A stretch of 64,000 nt of DNA from contig NZ_JBHYXZ010000001.1 in assembly GCF_042752395.1 (NCBI RefSeq), positions 71,537 to 135,536 on the forward strand. Direction: 5' to 3'. How positions within the stretch are numbered: the first letter of the stretch is position 1; every line of letters starts with the position of its first letter. Of this stretch, positions 31,538-40,760 are shown piece by piece. The DNA is from Actinosynnema sp042752395. GTDB taxonomy: Bacteria; Actinomycetota; Actinomycetes; Mycobacteriales; Pseudonocardiaceae. A program made the translations under genes and the position numbers. The notes under the pieces are model-generated. The model was not told the DNA's origin and searched no databases. It saw nothing but the letters and a program-made list of their open reading frames with translations.

Positions 31538-32020
31538 TCAGGCCTGCTGCGCCTGCCACATCCAGTGGGCCTGCTCGAGGTTCTTCGTGATCTCGATCAG
31601 CAGGTCCTGGGTGACGAGGTCGGACTTGTCGGTCTCGTCCACGCGCTTGCGCAGCCGCTGGATCAGCTCGCCCAGCGCGGTGACGACCGCCGTGACGACC
31701 TCGTCCTCCTTGAGCCAGCCGCCGGGGAACTCCGGCACGCCGGAGCCCTCGGCCACCGTCTTCGCCTTGCCGTCCGGCGAGATGCCCAGCGCGGCGGCGC
31801 GTTCGGCGACCTCGTCGGTGTAGGTGCGGGCGGTCGAGACCAGCTCGTCGAGCTGGAGGTGGACGCTGCGGAAGTTCTTGCCGACCACGTTCCAGTGCGC
31901 CTGCTTGGCCACCAGGGACAGGTCGATCAAGTCCACCAGGGTGGCCTGGAGCACCGCCCCGACCGACGCCTTGTCCGACTCGGTCAGCGGGCTGGTGATC
32001 GGGGACTTCTGAGTGCTCAT
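31538..32020 (-). CDS. dps: Dps-family DNA-binding ferritin
   Basis: A 160-residue miniferritin. The intersubunit ferroxidase ligands are seen in AKQAHWNVVG (H42) and FRSVHLQLDELV (H54, D58), with the downstream acidic helix YTDEVAERAAALG. Dps dodecamers oxidise and store iron with peroxide and protect DNA. ATG 32020 has GGAGG upstream. Next to an Ohr gene, forming a peroxide-defence patch. Confidence 0.9.
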   Translation of the reverse strand: MSTQKSPITSPLTESDKASVGAVLQATLVDLIDLSLVAKQAHWNVVGKNFRSVHLQLDELVSTARTYTDEVAERAAALGISPDGKAKTVAEGSGVPEFPGGWLKEDEVVTAVVTALGELIQRLRKRVDETDKSDLVTQDLLIEITKNLEQAHWMWQAQQA

Positions 32021-32035
32021 GGGTCTGACGCCTCC

Positions 32036-32458
32036 TCACACGGTGGTCGTGAGAGCCACCTCGATGTTGCCTCGCGTTGCGTTGGAGTACGGGCACAGCA
32101 GGTCCGCCGCCGCGGTCAGCCGCTCCGCCTCGGCCCGCTCCAGGCCGGGCAGGTGCGCGACCAGCTCGACGGCGAGCTGGAAGCCGCCGTCGCCGTTGCG
32201 GCCGAGGTCCACCTTCACGGTCACGGTCGTCTCGCCGAGCTTGACCTTGGCCTGCCGGGCGGCGGCCTTGAGCGCGCTGTGGAAGCACGCCGCGTAGCCG
32301 GCCGCGAACAGCTGCTCGGGGTTGGTCTTGTCGCCGCCCGGGCCGCCCAGCTCCTTGGGCATGGAGAGCTGCTCGTCGATCACGCCGTCGGACGTGCGGA
32401 CCTCGCCGTTGCGGCCTTCTCCGACTGCGATGGCTTCCGCGGTGTAGAGAACCTGCAT
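32036..32458 (-). CDS. ohr: Organic hydroperoxide resistance protein (Ohr/OsmC)
   Basis: A 140-residue thiol peroxidase. Catalytic cysteines are C58 (GYAACFHSAL) and C122 (LLCPYSNATRGN), the family signatures, with N-terminal strand QVLYTAEA and ELGGPGGDKTNPEQL. It reduces organic hydroperoxides using lipoylated partners. ATG 32458; longer in-frame start at 32527 has no support. Fifteen bases upstream of dps on the same strand. No OhrR gene adjacent. Confidence 0.9.
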   Translation of the reverse strand: MQVLYTAEAIAVGEGRNGEVRTSDGVIDEQLSMPKELGGPGGDKTNPEQLFAAGYAACFHSALKAAARQAKVKLGETTVTVKVDLGRNGDGGFQLAVELVAHLPGLERAEAERLTAAADLLCPYSNATRGNIEVALTTTV

Positions 32459-32569
32459 GTGACGCTCTCCTTCGAGCTGGTGGTCGGGCCCCTCGCCCTG
32501 CCCAACACCCGGCCGAAGCCGAACCACACCCGGTCGTGTGGCAGCTCACGCCCTCCCGTGGCTACCCGC

Positions 32570-33130
32570 TCAACCCGCCCTCGACACGGCGAACTCCGCC
32601 ACCTGTCGCCCGATCGTGCGCAACTGGTCGGCCACGGACGGCACCGAGCAGCCGCCGTCCACCTCGAACTCGACCTCGCCGGAGTTGACCGCCGCCCCCA
32701 GCGGCGTGGGCCAGCCGCGCAGCGCGTGCACGATCGAGCGCAACGCGGTGAGCGTGGTCACCGACGCCTGCCAGCCCTGCGCCGTGGCCACGCAGCCGAC
32801 CGCGCGGCCGTCGAGGTAGGGGCGTTCGTCGCCGCGCAGGTCCTCGACGTAGTCCAGGGCGTTCTTGACCAGGCCGGACACCGTGCCGTGGTAGCCGGGC
32901 GAGACGAGCACCACCCCGTCGGCCAGGCGCAGCGCCTCGACCAGCCGCCGGGCGGCGTCGGTGCGGTCCGGCACGGACGGGTCGTAGAACGGCAGCACCA
33001 GCTCGGGGCCGGAGACCTCGACCACCTTCGCGCCCGCGTCCACGGCGCCCTCCAGGGCGATCCGCATCGCGCGCTCGGACTGCGAGTTGGGGCGCAGGGA
33101 CCCGCCGATGCCCACCACGGTGACCGTCAT
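32570..33130 (-). CDS. NADPH-dependent FMN reductase
   Basis: A 186-residue flavodoxin-like reductase. The FMN phosphate loop is GIGGSLRPNSQSERA near residue 7-20, and SPGYHGTVSGLVKNALDYVE is the family hallmark. It supplies reduced flavin or reduces quinones. ATG 33130 with MTVTVVGIGG is the family N-terminus; the earlier start at 33154 is dropped. Divergent from the esterase gene. Confidence 0.88.
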   Translation of the reverse strand: MTVTVVGIGGSLRPNSQSERAMRIALEGAVDAGAKVVEVSGPELVLPFYDPSVPDRTDAARRLVEALRLADGVVLVSPGYHGTVSGLVKNALDYVEDLRGDERPYLDGRAVGCVATAQGWQASVTTLTALRSIVHALRGWPTPLGAAVNSGEVEFEVDGGCSVPSVADQLRTIGRQVAEFAVSRAG

Positions 33131-33210
33131 GGTGCCCGATCCTGCCACCTGCACCTAACTGGAGGTCCAGCGCTCGCCCGAAGCCCCTACCCGCGAGTAA
33201 CGTAGGTCTC

Positions 33211-34278
33211 ATGTCGAAGCTCGCCGAGTCGATCCCTCCCGGTGTCCTGGCCGGTGCACTCCGCTTCGTGTTCGGCCTGCCCGCGCCGCTGCGCCGGTTC
33301 GTCGCCGGCCCGCCCGTCACGGTGGACGGCCAGCGGCTGCACCCCGAGGCGCAGCTCCTGCTGAGGTTGCAGCGGCTCAGCGGCGAGGACTGGCGGACGA
33401 CCACGCCCGCCGCCAACCGCGTCGCGCTCAACCGGACGAACGCCCTGGTCTGCGGGCCCGTCATCGGCGGCGTGGCGGTGCGGTCGCTGTCGCTGGACGG
33501 CGTCGGCGCGCGGTTCTACGAGCCGACCGGGCTGGCCGCCGGGTCGCCGCTGCTGGTCTTCTACCACGGCGGCGGGTGGGTCAGCGGCGACCTGGACAGC
33601 CACGACAACCTGTGCCGGTTCCTCGCCGTGGAGGGCGGGGTGCGGGTGCTGTCGGCCGACTACCGGCTCGCCCCCGAGCACCCGTTCCCGGCCGCGGCGG
33701 ACGACGCGCGGACCGCGTTCGAGTACGCCGTGGCGCACGCCGAGGAGCTGCGGGTCGACCCGCGGCGGATCGCGCTCGGCGGCGACAGCGCGGGCGGGAA
33801 CCTGGCGGCCGTGACCGCGCTGCACGCGGGGGACGTCAAGCCGGTGTTCCTGCTGCTGTTCTACCCGGCGGTGGACGCGTCGGTGCGGCGGCGGTCGCGG
33901 GAGCTGTTCGGCCGCGGGTTCTTCCTCACCGACGAGAAGATGGACTGGTTCCTGGACCACTACGCGCCGTCCCGGGACACGCACACCGACCCGAGGCTGT
34001 CGGTGCTGCTGGCGGAGGACCTGAGCGGGCTGCCGCCGACGTACCTGGCGACGGCCGGGTTCGACCCGCTGCGCGACGAGGGCGAGGCGTTCGCGGAGAA
34101 GCTGGCGCGGCAGGGCGTGCCGGTGGTGCTGCGGCGGCACGAAGGGCTGTTCCACGGGTTCGCGAACATCCTCGGCGTCGGCGGCGTGTTCCGGGAGGCG
34201 GTGGCCGAGGCGGTCGGGTCGCTGCGCACCGGGCTGGCGCTGGCCAACGCCCGGCAGGATGTCCCCGACACGGCGTGA
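33211..34278 (+). CDS. Alpha/beta hydrolase, HSL-type esterase
   Basis: A 355-residue carboxylesterase of the hormone-sensitive-lipase group. The oxyanion motif is YHGGGWVSGD, nucleophile GGDSAGGN, Asp in FDPLRDEGEAF and His in GLFHGFANI. An N-terminal cap of ~100 residues precedes the core, as in the family. No signal peptide is obvious, so a cytosolic esterase/lipase of unknown substrate. ATG 33211. Confidence 0.88.
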   Translation: MSKLAESIPPGVLAGALRFVFGLPAPLRRFVAGPPVTVDGQRLHPEAQLLLRLQRLSGEDWRTTTPAANRVALNRTNALVCGPVIGGVAVRSLSLDGVGARFYEPTGLAAGSPLLVFYHGGGWVSGDLDSHDNLCRFLAVEGGVRVLSADYRLAPEHPFPAAADDARTAFEYAVAHAEELRVDPRRIALGGDSAGGNLAAVTALHAGDVKPVFLLLFYPAVDASVRRRSRELFGRGFFLTDEKMDWFLDHYAPSRDTHTDPRLSVLLAEDLSGLPPTYLATAGFDPLRDEGEAFAEKLARQGVPVVLRRHEGLFHGFANILGVGGVFREAVAEAVGSLRTGLALANARQDVPDTA

Positions 34279-34371
34279 CGCCGGGCCGCGGCCCGGCGGA
34301 AGACCGGACGGGGCCGCCCGGTGCGGGCGACCCCGTCGGGTGTGCACTGTCAGGGGTGCACGGTCAGGGAG

Positions 34372-35820
34372 TCACTTGCCGAACGCGGCGGCGATCTTGT
34401 CGCCGGTCTCCTTGTCGATGTTGCGCCAGTACTCGAACACCCGCTCCAGCACCGGCTCGGACACGCCGTTGGACGCGTGCGCGACCACGGTCTTCACCAG
34501 GCGCTCCCGCTGGGCCTCGTCCATGACCTCGCGGATCAGGGTGCCCGCCTGGCCCCAGTCGTCGTCCTCGGCGTGCAGCTTGTACGCCGAGCGCACGACC
34601 TCGTCCTCGACGCCGTAGGTCGTGGTGACCTCGCCGGCCGCCTCGGCGGAGGCGTGCGGGCCGCCGTAGGAGTTGGGCGCGTACACCGGGTCGGCCGGGT
34701 TGGCGAAGCGCATCGCGCCGTCCCGCGAGTACGAGTTCACCGGCGACTTCGGCCGGTTCACCGGCAGCTCGTTGTAGTTCGCGCCGATGCGGTACCGGTG
34801 GGCGTCGGGGTAGGCGAACATGCGGCCCACCAGCATCCGGTCCGGGGACGCGCCGATGCCGGGCACCAGGTTGGTCGGCTCGAACGCCGCCTGCTCGATC
34901 TGGGCGAAGTAGTCCGACGGGTTGCGGTCGAGCACCAGCCGGCCGACCTTGACCAGCGGGTAGTCCGCGTGCGGCCACACCTTGGTCAGGTCGAACGGGT
35001 TGAAGCGGTACGTCGCGGCCTCGGCGTACGGCATGACCTGCACGTGCAGCGTCCACGACGGGAACTCGCCGCGCTCGATGGCGTGCCACAGGTCGGCGCG
35101 GTGCGCGTCGGCGTCCTCGCCCGCGATCCGGGCGGCCTCCTCCGAGGTCAGGTTCTCGACGCCCTGGTCGGTCTTGAAGTGGTACTTGACCCAGAACTTC
35201 TCGCCGGCCGCGTTCTCCCACAGGTAGGTGTGCGAGCCGTAGCCGTTCTGGTGCCGCCAGGTGCGCGGGATGCCCCGGTCGCCCATCAGCCACGTGACCT
35301 GGTGCGCGGTCTGCGGCTGCAGCGTCCAGAAGTCCCACTGCATGTCGTGGTCGCGGCGGCCGGTGTCGGCGCGGCGCTTCTGCGAGCGGATGAAGTCCGG
35401 GAACTTGATCGGGTCGCGCAGGAAGAACACCGGGGTGTTGTTGCCGACCAGGTCGTAGTTGCCCTGCGTGGTGTAGAACTTCAGCGCGAAGCCGCGCGGG
35501 TCGCGCCACGTGTCGGGCGAGCCCAGCTCGCCCGCGACGGTCGAGAAGCGCAGCAGCACCTCGGTCCGGACGCCGGGCTGGAACAGGGCGGCCTTGGTGA
35601 AGCGGCTGACGTCCTCGGTCGTCTCGAAGTGGCCGAACGCGCCGCCGCCCTTGGCGTGCACGACCCGCTCCGGCACCCGTTCCCGGTTGAACTGGGCGTT
35701 CTTCTCGATCAGGTAGTGGTCCTGCAGCAGGATCGGGCCGTTCGCGCCCAGGGTCAGGGAGTGGTCGTCGCTCGCGACCGGGATGCCCGCGTTGTTGGTG
35801 GTGTGACGCGCTTCGGTCAC
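34372..35820 (-). CDS. katA: Monofunctional haem catalase
   Basis: A 482-residue clade 3-type small-subunit catalase. The distal His region is ERVVHAKGGGAFGHFE, the Asn region GNYDLVGNNTPVFFLRD, and the proximal haem Tyr region RMFAYPDAHRYRIGANY. It breaks down hydrogen peroxide. GTG 35820 is preceded by GAAGGAG at seven bases. It lies 29 bp behind a Fur-family gene, the arrangement of the Streptomyces catR-catA unit, so peroxide derepression by that regulator is expected. Confidence 0.93.
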   Translation of the reverse strand: MTEARHTTNNAGIPVASDDHSLTLGANGPILLQDHYLIEKNAQFNRERVPERVVHAKGGGAFGHFETTEDVSRFTKAALFQPGVRTEVLLRFSTVAGELGSPDTWRDPRGFALKFYTTQGNYDLVGNNTPVFFLRDPIKFPDFIRSQKRRADTGRRDHDMQWDFWTLQPQTAHQVTWLMGDRGIPRTWRHQNGYGSHTYLWENAAGEKFWVKYHFKTDQGVENLTSEEAARIAGEDADAHRADLWHAIERGEFPSWTLHVQVMPYAEAATYRFNPFDLTKVWPHADYPLVKVGRLVLDRNPSDYFAQIEQAAFEPTNLVPGIGASPDRMLVGRMFAYPDAHRYRIGANYNELPVNRPKSPVNSYSRDGAMRFANPADPVYAPNSYGGPHASAEAAGEVTTTYGVEDEVVRSAYKLHAEDDDWGQAGTLIREVMDEAQRERLVKTVVAHASNGVSEPVLERVFEYWRNIDKETGDKIAAAFGK

Positions 35821-35849
35821 GCTGTGGCTCCTTCTGTGGGGTGCGGCAG

Positions 35850-36266
35850 TCAGGTCCCTCGGCAATCCGGGCACAGACCCCAGAACAGGACTTCCGCCTC
35901 GTCCACCGCGAAGCCGGCCGTCTCGGAGGGTTCGAGGCAGGGCGCGGCGCCGTGGACGCAGTCGACGTCCTCGGTCCGGCCGCAGGTCCGGCAGACGAGG
36001 TGGTGGTGGTTGTCGCCGGTCCGCGTCTCGTACCGCGCCGGGTGACCGGCGGGTTCGATCCGGCGCAGCAACCCGGTCCGCGCGCACGCGTGCAGCACGT
36101 CGTAGACGGCCTGCGTCGACACGGACCCCAACCGGGCCCGCACGCCCTCGGCGACCGCGTCGGCCGTGGCGTGGGGGTGTTCGACGAGCCACTCGAGCAC
36201 CGCGATCCGGGGCGCGGTGACGCGCAGCCCGGCGTCCTTGAGCAGCTCACGTGGTCCTGGGGTCAT
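35850..36266 (-). CDS. Fur-family peroxide regulator (CatR/FurA-like)
   Basis: A 138-residue repressor. Winged helix in residues 1-80 (TAPRIAVLEWLVEHPHATAD). Metal ligands are HHHLVCRTCG (87-96) and the C-terminal C132-x-x-C135; with C93 and C96 these form the structural zinc site. Linked to catalase, so likely a peroxide sensor rather than an iron-uptake regulator. First gene of the operon; the MFS gene is divergent. Confidence 0.9.
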   Translation of the reverse strand: MTPGPRELLKDAGLRVTAPRIAVLEWLVEHPHATADAVAEGVRARLGSVSTQAVYDVLHACARTGLLRRIEPAGHPARYETRTGDNHHHLVCRTCGRTEDVDCVHGAAPCLEPSETAGFAVDEAEVLFWGLCPDCRGT

Positions 36267-36351
36267 GGCTCCACCACTTCATCACGCTTTCTGGAACGAG
36301 TCAAGAAAACGAACGGTTAAACCTCTTGCCCTCGCGAGTGAGGATGGGCAC

Positions 36352-37521
36352 GTGAACGTCTCCCGTTACCTGGCCGTCCTCCGAACGCCGCGCGTGCCCG
36401 GCCTGATGCTCCTGATGCTGGTCGCGCGCGTGCCGGCGACGGCCGCGGGCATGACGATCACCATGCACGTCCTGCTCGGCCTCGAACGAGGTTACGGCGC
36501 GGCGGGCCTGGTCGGGGCGGTCAGCACGATCGGCATCGCGCTGGGCTCGCCGCTGATGGGCCACCTGGTGGACCGGCGCGGGCTGCGCGCCATGGTGGCC
36601 CTGTCGGTGGCCACCGAGGGCGTCTTCTGGTTCGTCGCGCCCCTGCTGCCCTACGAGGTGCTGCTGGTCACGTGCTTCCTCACCGGGATCACGGTGCTGC
36701 CGGTCATGTCGCTGGGCAGGCAGATCCTGACCGCGCTGGTGCCGGACGACCGCCGGCGCACCGCGCTGGCGATGGACTCGATGGCCGTCGAGGTCGCGTT
36801 CATGGCCGGCCCGGCGCTCGGCGTCGCGCTCACCACGCAGGCGTCCAGCCGGACCGCGATGTGGGCCATCGGCGCGTCCATGCTCGTGGTGGGCGCGATC
36901 CTGTACGCGGTCAACCCCCCGGTCGGCCGCGAGGGCCCCCCGGGACCGCGCGTGCCCCGCCGGGAGTGGCTCGACGGGCGGCTGGTCGGGGTGCTGATCA
37001 GCGCAGGCGGCGCGACGTTCGTGCTGTCGGGCGTCGAGGTGTCCGTGGTGGCGTCGATGCGCGAACTGGGCCTGACCGGGTGGACCGGGGCGATGGTCGC
37101 GGTGATGTGCGTGGCGTCGCTGGTCGGCGGGTTCGTCTACGGCGGGCTGACCCGCGTGCCGCCGCTGTGGGCGCTGATGGGCGGCATGGGGCTGCTGGCC
37201 GTGCCGATCGGGTTGTTCGGCTGGTCGCCGTGGTGGCTGGCGCTCGCCCTGGTGCCGACGAACCTGCTGTGCGCGCCGACGATCACCGCGACCGGCGAGG
37301 AGATCGCGAAGCACGCGCCCCCGTCCGCGCGCGGTGTGGCGATGGGCCTGCAGAGCTCGGCGTTCACGCTCGGCGTGGCGCTGGGCCAGCCGGTCGCCGG
37401 GTTCGTGATCGACCACGGCTCACCGGCGTGGGGGTTCGCCGTCGCGGGCGTCGGCGCGCTCGTGGTCGCCGCGGGCACCGCGGTGCCCGGTCACCGCAGG
37501 ACGCCGGCCCCGGCGGTCTGA
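36352..37521 (+). CDS. MFS transporter
   Basis: A 389-residue major facilitator with about 12 hydrophobic helices. The loop 2-3 motif is GHLVDRRGLRAM and several Gly-rich helices follow (GVLISAGGATFVLSGVEVSV; AMGLQSSAFTLGVALGQPVAGF). Substrate unknown; the layout suggests a proton-driven exporter. GTG 36352 is preceded by GAGGAT (maybe a -10, leaderless). Divergent from the fur-catalase operon. Confidence 0.85.
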   Translation: MNVSRYLAVLRTPRVPGLMLLMLVARVPATAAGMTITMHVLLGLERGYGAAGLVGAVSTIGIALGSPLMGHLVDRRGLRAMVALSVATEGVFWFVAPLLPYEVLLVTCFLTGITVLPVMSLGRQILTALVPDDRRRTALAMDSMAVEVAFMAGPALGVALTTQASSRTAMWAIGASMLVVGAILYAVNPPVGREGPPGPRVPRREWLDGRLVGVLISAGGATFVLSGVEVSVVASMRELGLTGWTGAMVAVMCVASLVGGFVYGGLTRVPPLWALMGGMGLLAVPIGLFGWSPWWLALALVPTNLLCAPTITATGEEIAKHAPPSARGVAMGLQSSAFTLGVALGQPVAGFVIDHGSPAWGFAVAGVGALVVAAGTAVPGHRRTPAPAV

Positions 37522-37583
37522 TCGGGGCGGAAACCACCCGTTCGGCCCAGTCTCCGGCACGCTCCGCGCACCTCTTCTCCAGC

Positions 37584-38228
37584 ATGGAACCCGAGTTCTG
37601 GTACGAGTCGTGGGAGCAGGGCGGCACGAAGACGAGCTTCCACCTGCGCGACGTGCACGAGCACGCCCGGATGCTGGCCCGGCTCGGCCTGGTGGCCGGC
37701 GCGCGGGTCCTGGTGCCGCTCTGCGGCAAGACCACCGACCTGCGGTTCTTCGCCGAGACGGCGGCGGAGGTCGTCGGGGTCGAGCTGGTGCCCCGGGCCG
37801 TCGAGGAGTTCTTCGCCGAGAACGGCCTGGACCCGGTGGAGGAGGAGCCCGACGTGTTCCGCTGCGGCAACCTCGTCATCCGCCGCCAGGACCTGTTCCG
37901 GCTGGGACCGGCCGAGATCGGCCCGGTCGACCTGGTCTACGACCGCGCGTCGCTGATCGCGTTCCCGGACGACATGCGGCAGCGGTACGCCGACACGATC
38001 ACCCGCCTGGCCCGGCCCGGGACCCGGTACTTCATCAACACCCTGGAGTACCACCCGACGCTGCCGACGCCGCCGTTCTCCGTCGGGCCGGCGGAGATCG
38101 CCGGGCGCTTCGGGCACGCGTTCGACGTCGAGCACCTGGCCGCGCAGCCCCGGCCGGAGCACCGGATGGTCGGGAAGTTCGGCCTGACCGACCTGGTGGA
38201 GCACGGCTTCCTGCTGCGCGCCCGCTAG
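37584..38228 (+). CDS. Thiopurine S-methyltransferase family protein
   Basis: A 214-residue SAM methyltransferase. The family pattern is EFWYESWEQGGTKTSFH at the start, then VLVPLCGKTTDLRFFAE (motif I variant) and GVELVPRAVEEFF. Members methylate thiols or tellurite/selenite. ATG 37584 matches the family N-terminus. Its stop shares the palindrome CTAG with the stop of the convergent gluconokinase gene. Confidence 0.85.
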   Translation: MEPEFWYESWEQGGTKTSFHLRDVHEHARMLARLGLVAGARVLVPLCGKTTDLRFFAETAAEVVGVELVPRAVEEFFAENGLDPVEEEPDVFRCGNLVIRRQDLFRLGPAEIGPVDLVYDRASLIAFPDDMRQRYADTITRLARPGTRYFINTLEYHPTLPTPPFSVGPAEIAGRFGHAFDVEHLAAQPRPEHRMVGKFGLTDLVEHGFLLRAR

Positions 38229-39658
38229 GGCCGCCCCAGCTCGCGCAGGGCCCGGTACAGGCGTTCGACGCCCGGCCGGGCCCGCGCGTAGAAGCGGACC
38301 GCCTCCGGGTCCGGGGCGATCGTCTTCACCGGGGTGATCAGGTCGGCGGCGACGGTCAGCGACCCGATCTCCCCCAGCGCCCGCCACCCCACCAGGGCCG
38401 CGCCCACGCCCGAGCCCTCGCTGTCGTCGGCCAGCTCCAGCTCCAGGCCCAGCGCGGACGACAGGACCGTCGCCCACAGGTCGCTGCGGAACGCGCCGCC
38501 GGTCACCCGGACCGCGTGCACGTCCGCCACCGAGCGCACCGCGTCCAGCACCAGCGCCAGTTGCTGCGCCACGCCCTCCACCAGGGCACGGGTGACCACC
38601 GCGCGCCCGTGCTCGCGCCGCAGCCCGACCACCGCCGACGTCGCGTCCGCGTCCCACCACGGCGCGCGCTCGCCCAGCAGGTACGGCAACGCGGTCACGC
38701 CCGACGCGCCCACCGGCACCGCGGCGGCCTCGTCCAGCAGGTCCCGGACGTCCACGCCGAACGCCTCGGCGGCCCACTGCGCGGCCACGCCGCCGTTGCT
38801 CACCGCGCCGCCGAGCACCCACAGCCCCTCGGCGACGGCGTAGCAGAACACCCGCCCCCGCTCGTCCACGGCGGGCTCGTCGCGCACCACCCGCAGCGCG
38901 CCGCTGGTCCCCAGCGACACCGCCGCCACCCCCGGCACGACCGCGCCCACGCCGAGGTTCGCCATCGGCCCGTCGCCGCCGCCCAGCACGACCGGCAGCC
39001 CGGCGGGCAGGCCCGGCACGTCCACCGCGAGCGGCAGGGAGTCGGTCGGGGCGTGCAGCGCGGGCAGCTGCTCGGCCCGCACGCCCGCGAACTCCAGCGA
39101 CCCGGGGTGCCAGTCCAGCGACCGCAGGTCCATCAGGCCCGTCGCCGACGCCGACGAGTGCTCGGTCGCGAGCACGCCCGTCAGCCGCAGCGCCACGTAG
39201 TCCTTGAGCCCGCACCACCGGTCCGCGGTGAACCCCCGGTCGTGGAACCACGCCAGCTTCACCAGCGGCGACATGGTGTGGATCGGGGTGCCGGTCGCCC
39301 GGTGCAGCGCGATGCCCGCGTCCGTGCCGCGCAGCCGGGCCGCCTGCTCCTGCGCGCGGTTGTCCGCCCACGACACCGACGGCGTGACCGGCGTGCCCGA
39401 GGCGTCCAGGCCCACCAGCGTGTGCATCGCGCCGGTCAACGCCAGCGCCCGCACCGCGAGCCCCCGGGACGCGACCTCCCGCAACGCCCGCAGCGCCGCC
39501 TCCCACACCTCCACCGGGTCGTGGGTCGCCTCGCCGGAGGGCGTGGTGCGCATCGGGTAGCCGTGCTCCGCCGATGCCACCACGCCCGCGTCCCGGTCCA
39601 CCGCGATGACCTTGGTCGACGTCGTCCCCAGGTCGATCGCGAGCACTACCTCCGCCAT
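38225..39658 (-). CDS. gntK: Gluconokinase (FGGY family)
   Basis: A 477-residue sugar kinase. ATP-phosphate motif LAIDLGTTSTKV, substrate region SVSWADNRAQEQA, second phosphate motif VSLGTSGALRV and adenosine motif VTGGAFRSDLW are in the right order for FGGY kinases. TGAMHTLVGLD and the overall pattern fit gluconate kinases, feeding 6-phosphogluconate to the pentose phosphate pathway. Specificity is inferred; no gluconate permease is adjacent. Confidence 0.8.
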   Translation of the reverse strand: MAEVVLAIDLGTTSTKVIAVDRDAGVVASAEHGYPMRTTPSGEATHDPVEVWEAALRALREVASRGLAVRALALTGAMHTLVGLDASGTPVTPSVSWADNRAQEQAARLRGTDAGIALHRATGTPIHTMSPLVKLAWFHDRGFTADRWCGLKDYVALRLTGVLATEHSSASATGLMDLRSLDWHPGSLEFAGVRAEQLPALHAPTDSLPLAVDVPGLPAGLPVVLGGGDGPMANLGVGAVVPGVAAVSLGTSGALRVVRDEPAVDERGRVFCYAVAEGLWVLGGAVSNGGVAAQWAAEAFGVDVRDLLDEAAAVPVGASGVTALPYLLGERAPWWDADATSAVVGLRREHGRAVVTRALVEGVAQQLALVLDAVRSVADVHAVRVTGGAFRSDLWATVLSSALGLELELADDSEGSGVGAALVGWRALGEIGSLTVAADLITPVKTIAPDPEAVRFYARARPGVERLYRALRELGRP

Positions 39659-39668
39659 GGGGGTGAAC

Positions 39669-40760
39669 CTACAGGCGGCCGGCCAGCTCCTCGGCGATCT
39701 CGTAGGTGTTCAGCGCCGCACCCTTGCGCAGGTTGTCCCCGCACACGAAGAAGTCCAGCGTGTTCGGGAAGTCCAGCGCCTGCCGCACCCGGCCGACGTA
39801 GGTCGGGTCGCCGCCCACGACGTCCGCGGGCGTCGGGAACTCCTTCGCCGACGGGTCGTCCACCAGCACGATCGACGGCTGCGCGCCGAAGATCTTGTGC
39901 GCCTGCTCGACGGTCACCTCGCGGGCGAACGTCGCGTGCACCGCCAGCGAGTGCGTCGTCACCACGGGCACGCGCACGCACGTCGCCGAGACCTTCAGGT
40001 CCGGGATGCCGAGGATCTTGCGGGACTCGTTGCGGACCTTCAGCTCCTCGCTGGTCCACCCCTCGTCCTTGAGCGACCCGGCCCACGGCACCACGTTGAA
40101 CGCCAGCGGCGCGGGGAACGGCGAGTCCGACACCGGCAGCCCGGCGGCCTCCAGCGCCTCGCGCACGTCGCCCGCGCGCACCCCGACCGGCTTGCCCGCC
40201 AACGCCTCGGTCTCCGCGTACAGGCGGTCGATCGCCGCCTGCCCGCCGCCCGACGCCGCCTGGTAGGACGCGACGACCAGCTCGCGCAGCTCGAACTCCC
40301 GGTGCAGGGCGCCCAGCGCGGCCATCATCGACAACGTCGTGCAGTTCGGGTTCGCGATGATCCCCTTCGGGCGCTCGCCGATCCGGTCGGCGTTCACCTC
40401 GGGCACCACCAGCGGCACCTCGGGGTCCATCCGGAACGCGCCCGAGTTGTCCACCGCGACCGCGCCGCGGGCGGCGGCCACCGGGGCCCACTCGGCCGAC
40501 ACCTCGTCCGGCACGTCGAACATGGCGACGTCCACGCCGTCGAACGCCTCGGGCGACAGCGCGACGACGGTCAGCTCCTCACCGCGCACGGTGATCTTCT
40601 TGCCCGCCGAGCGCGGCGACGCGATCAGCCGGATCTCGCCCCACGGCACGGACTCGCGGCCGTTGATGATGTCGATCATGACGGTGCCGACGGCGCCGGT
40701 CGCGCCCACCAGCGCGAGGCGGGGCTTGCGCGGCACACCCGCACCCGAGGTCGCGCTCAT
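39669..40760 (-). CDS. asd: Aspartate-semialdehyde dehydrogenase
   Basis: A 363-residue enzyme reducing aspartyl phosphate to the semialdehyde for Lys/Thr/Met and diaminopimelate synthesis. NADP motif GATGAVG (19-25), catalytic C140 in ANPNCTT, and the late HSLAVHATFAREV region are typical. Its ATG overlaps the lysC stop (ATGA), the usual ask-asd operon of actinobacteria. Confidence 0.96.
   Translation of the reverse strand: MSATSGAGVPRKPRLALVGATGAVGTVMIDIINGRESVPWGEIRLIASPRSAGKKITVRGEELTVVALSPEAFDGVDVAMFDVPDEVSAEWAPVAAARGAVAVDNSGAFRMDPEVPLVVPEVNADRIGERPKGIIANPNCTTLSMMAALGALHREFELRELVVASYQAASGGGQAAIDRLYAETEALAGKPVGVRAGDVREALEAAGLPVSDSPFPAPLAFNVVPWAGSLKDEGWTSEELKVRNESRKILGIPDLKVSATCVRVPVVTTHSLAVHATFAREVTVEQAHKIFGAQPSIVLVDDPSAKEFPTPADVVGGDPTYVGRVRQALDFPNTLDFFVCGDNLRKGAALNTYEIAEELAGRL

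Noticed and set aside
34321..36045. 574-codon plus-strand frame opposite catalase and fur
   Set aside because: Shadow frame; catalase and Fur motifs are unambiguous on the minus strand.
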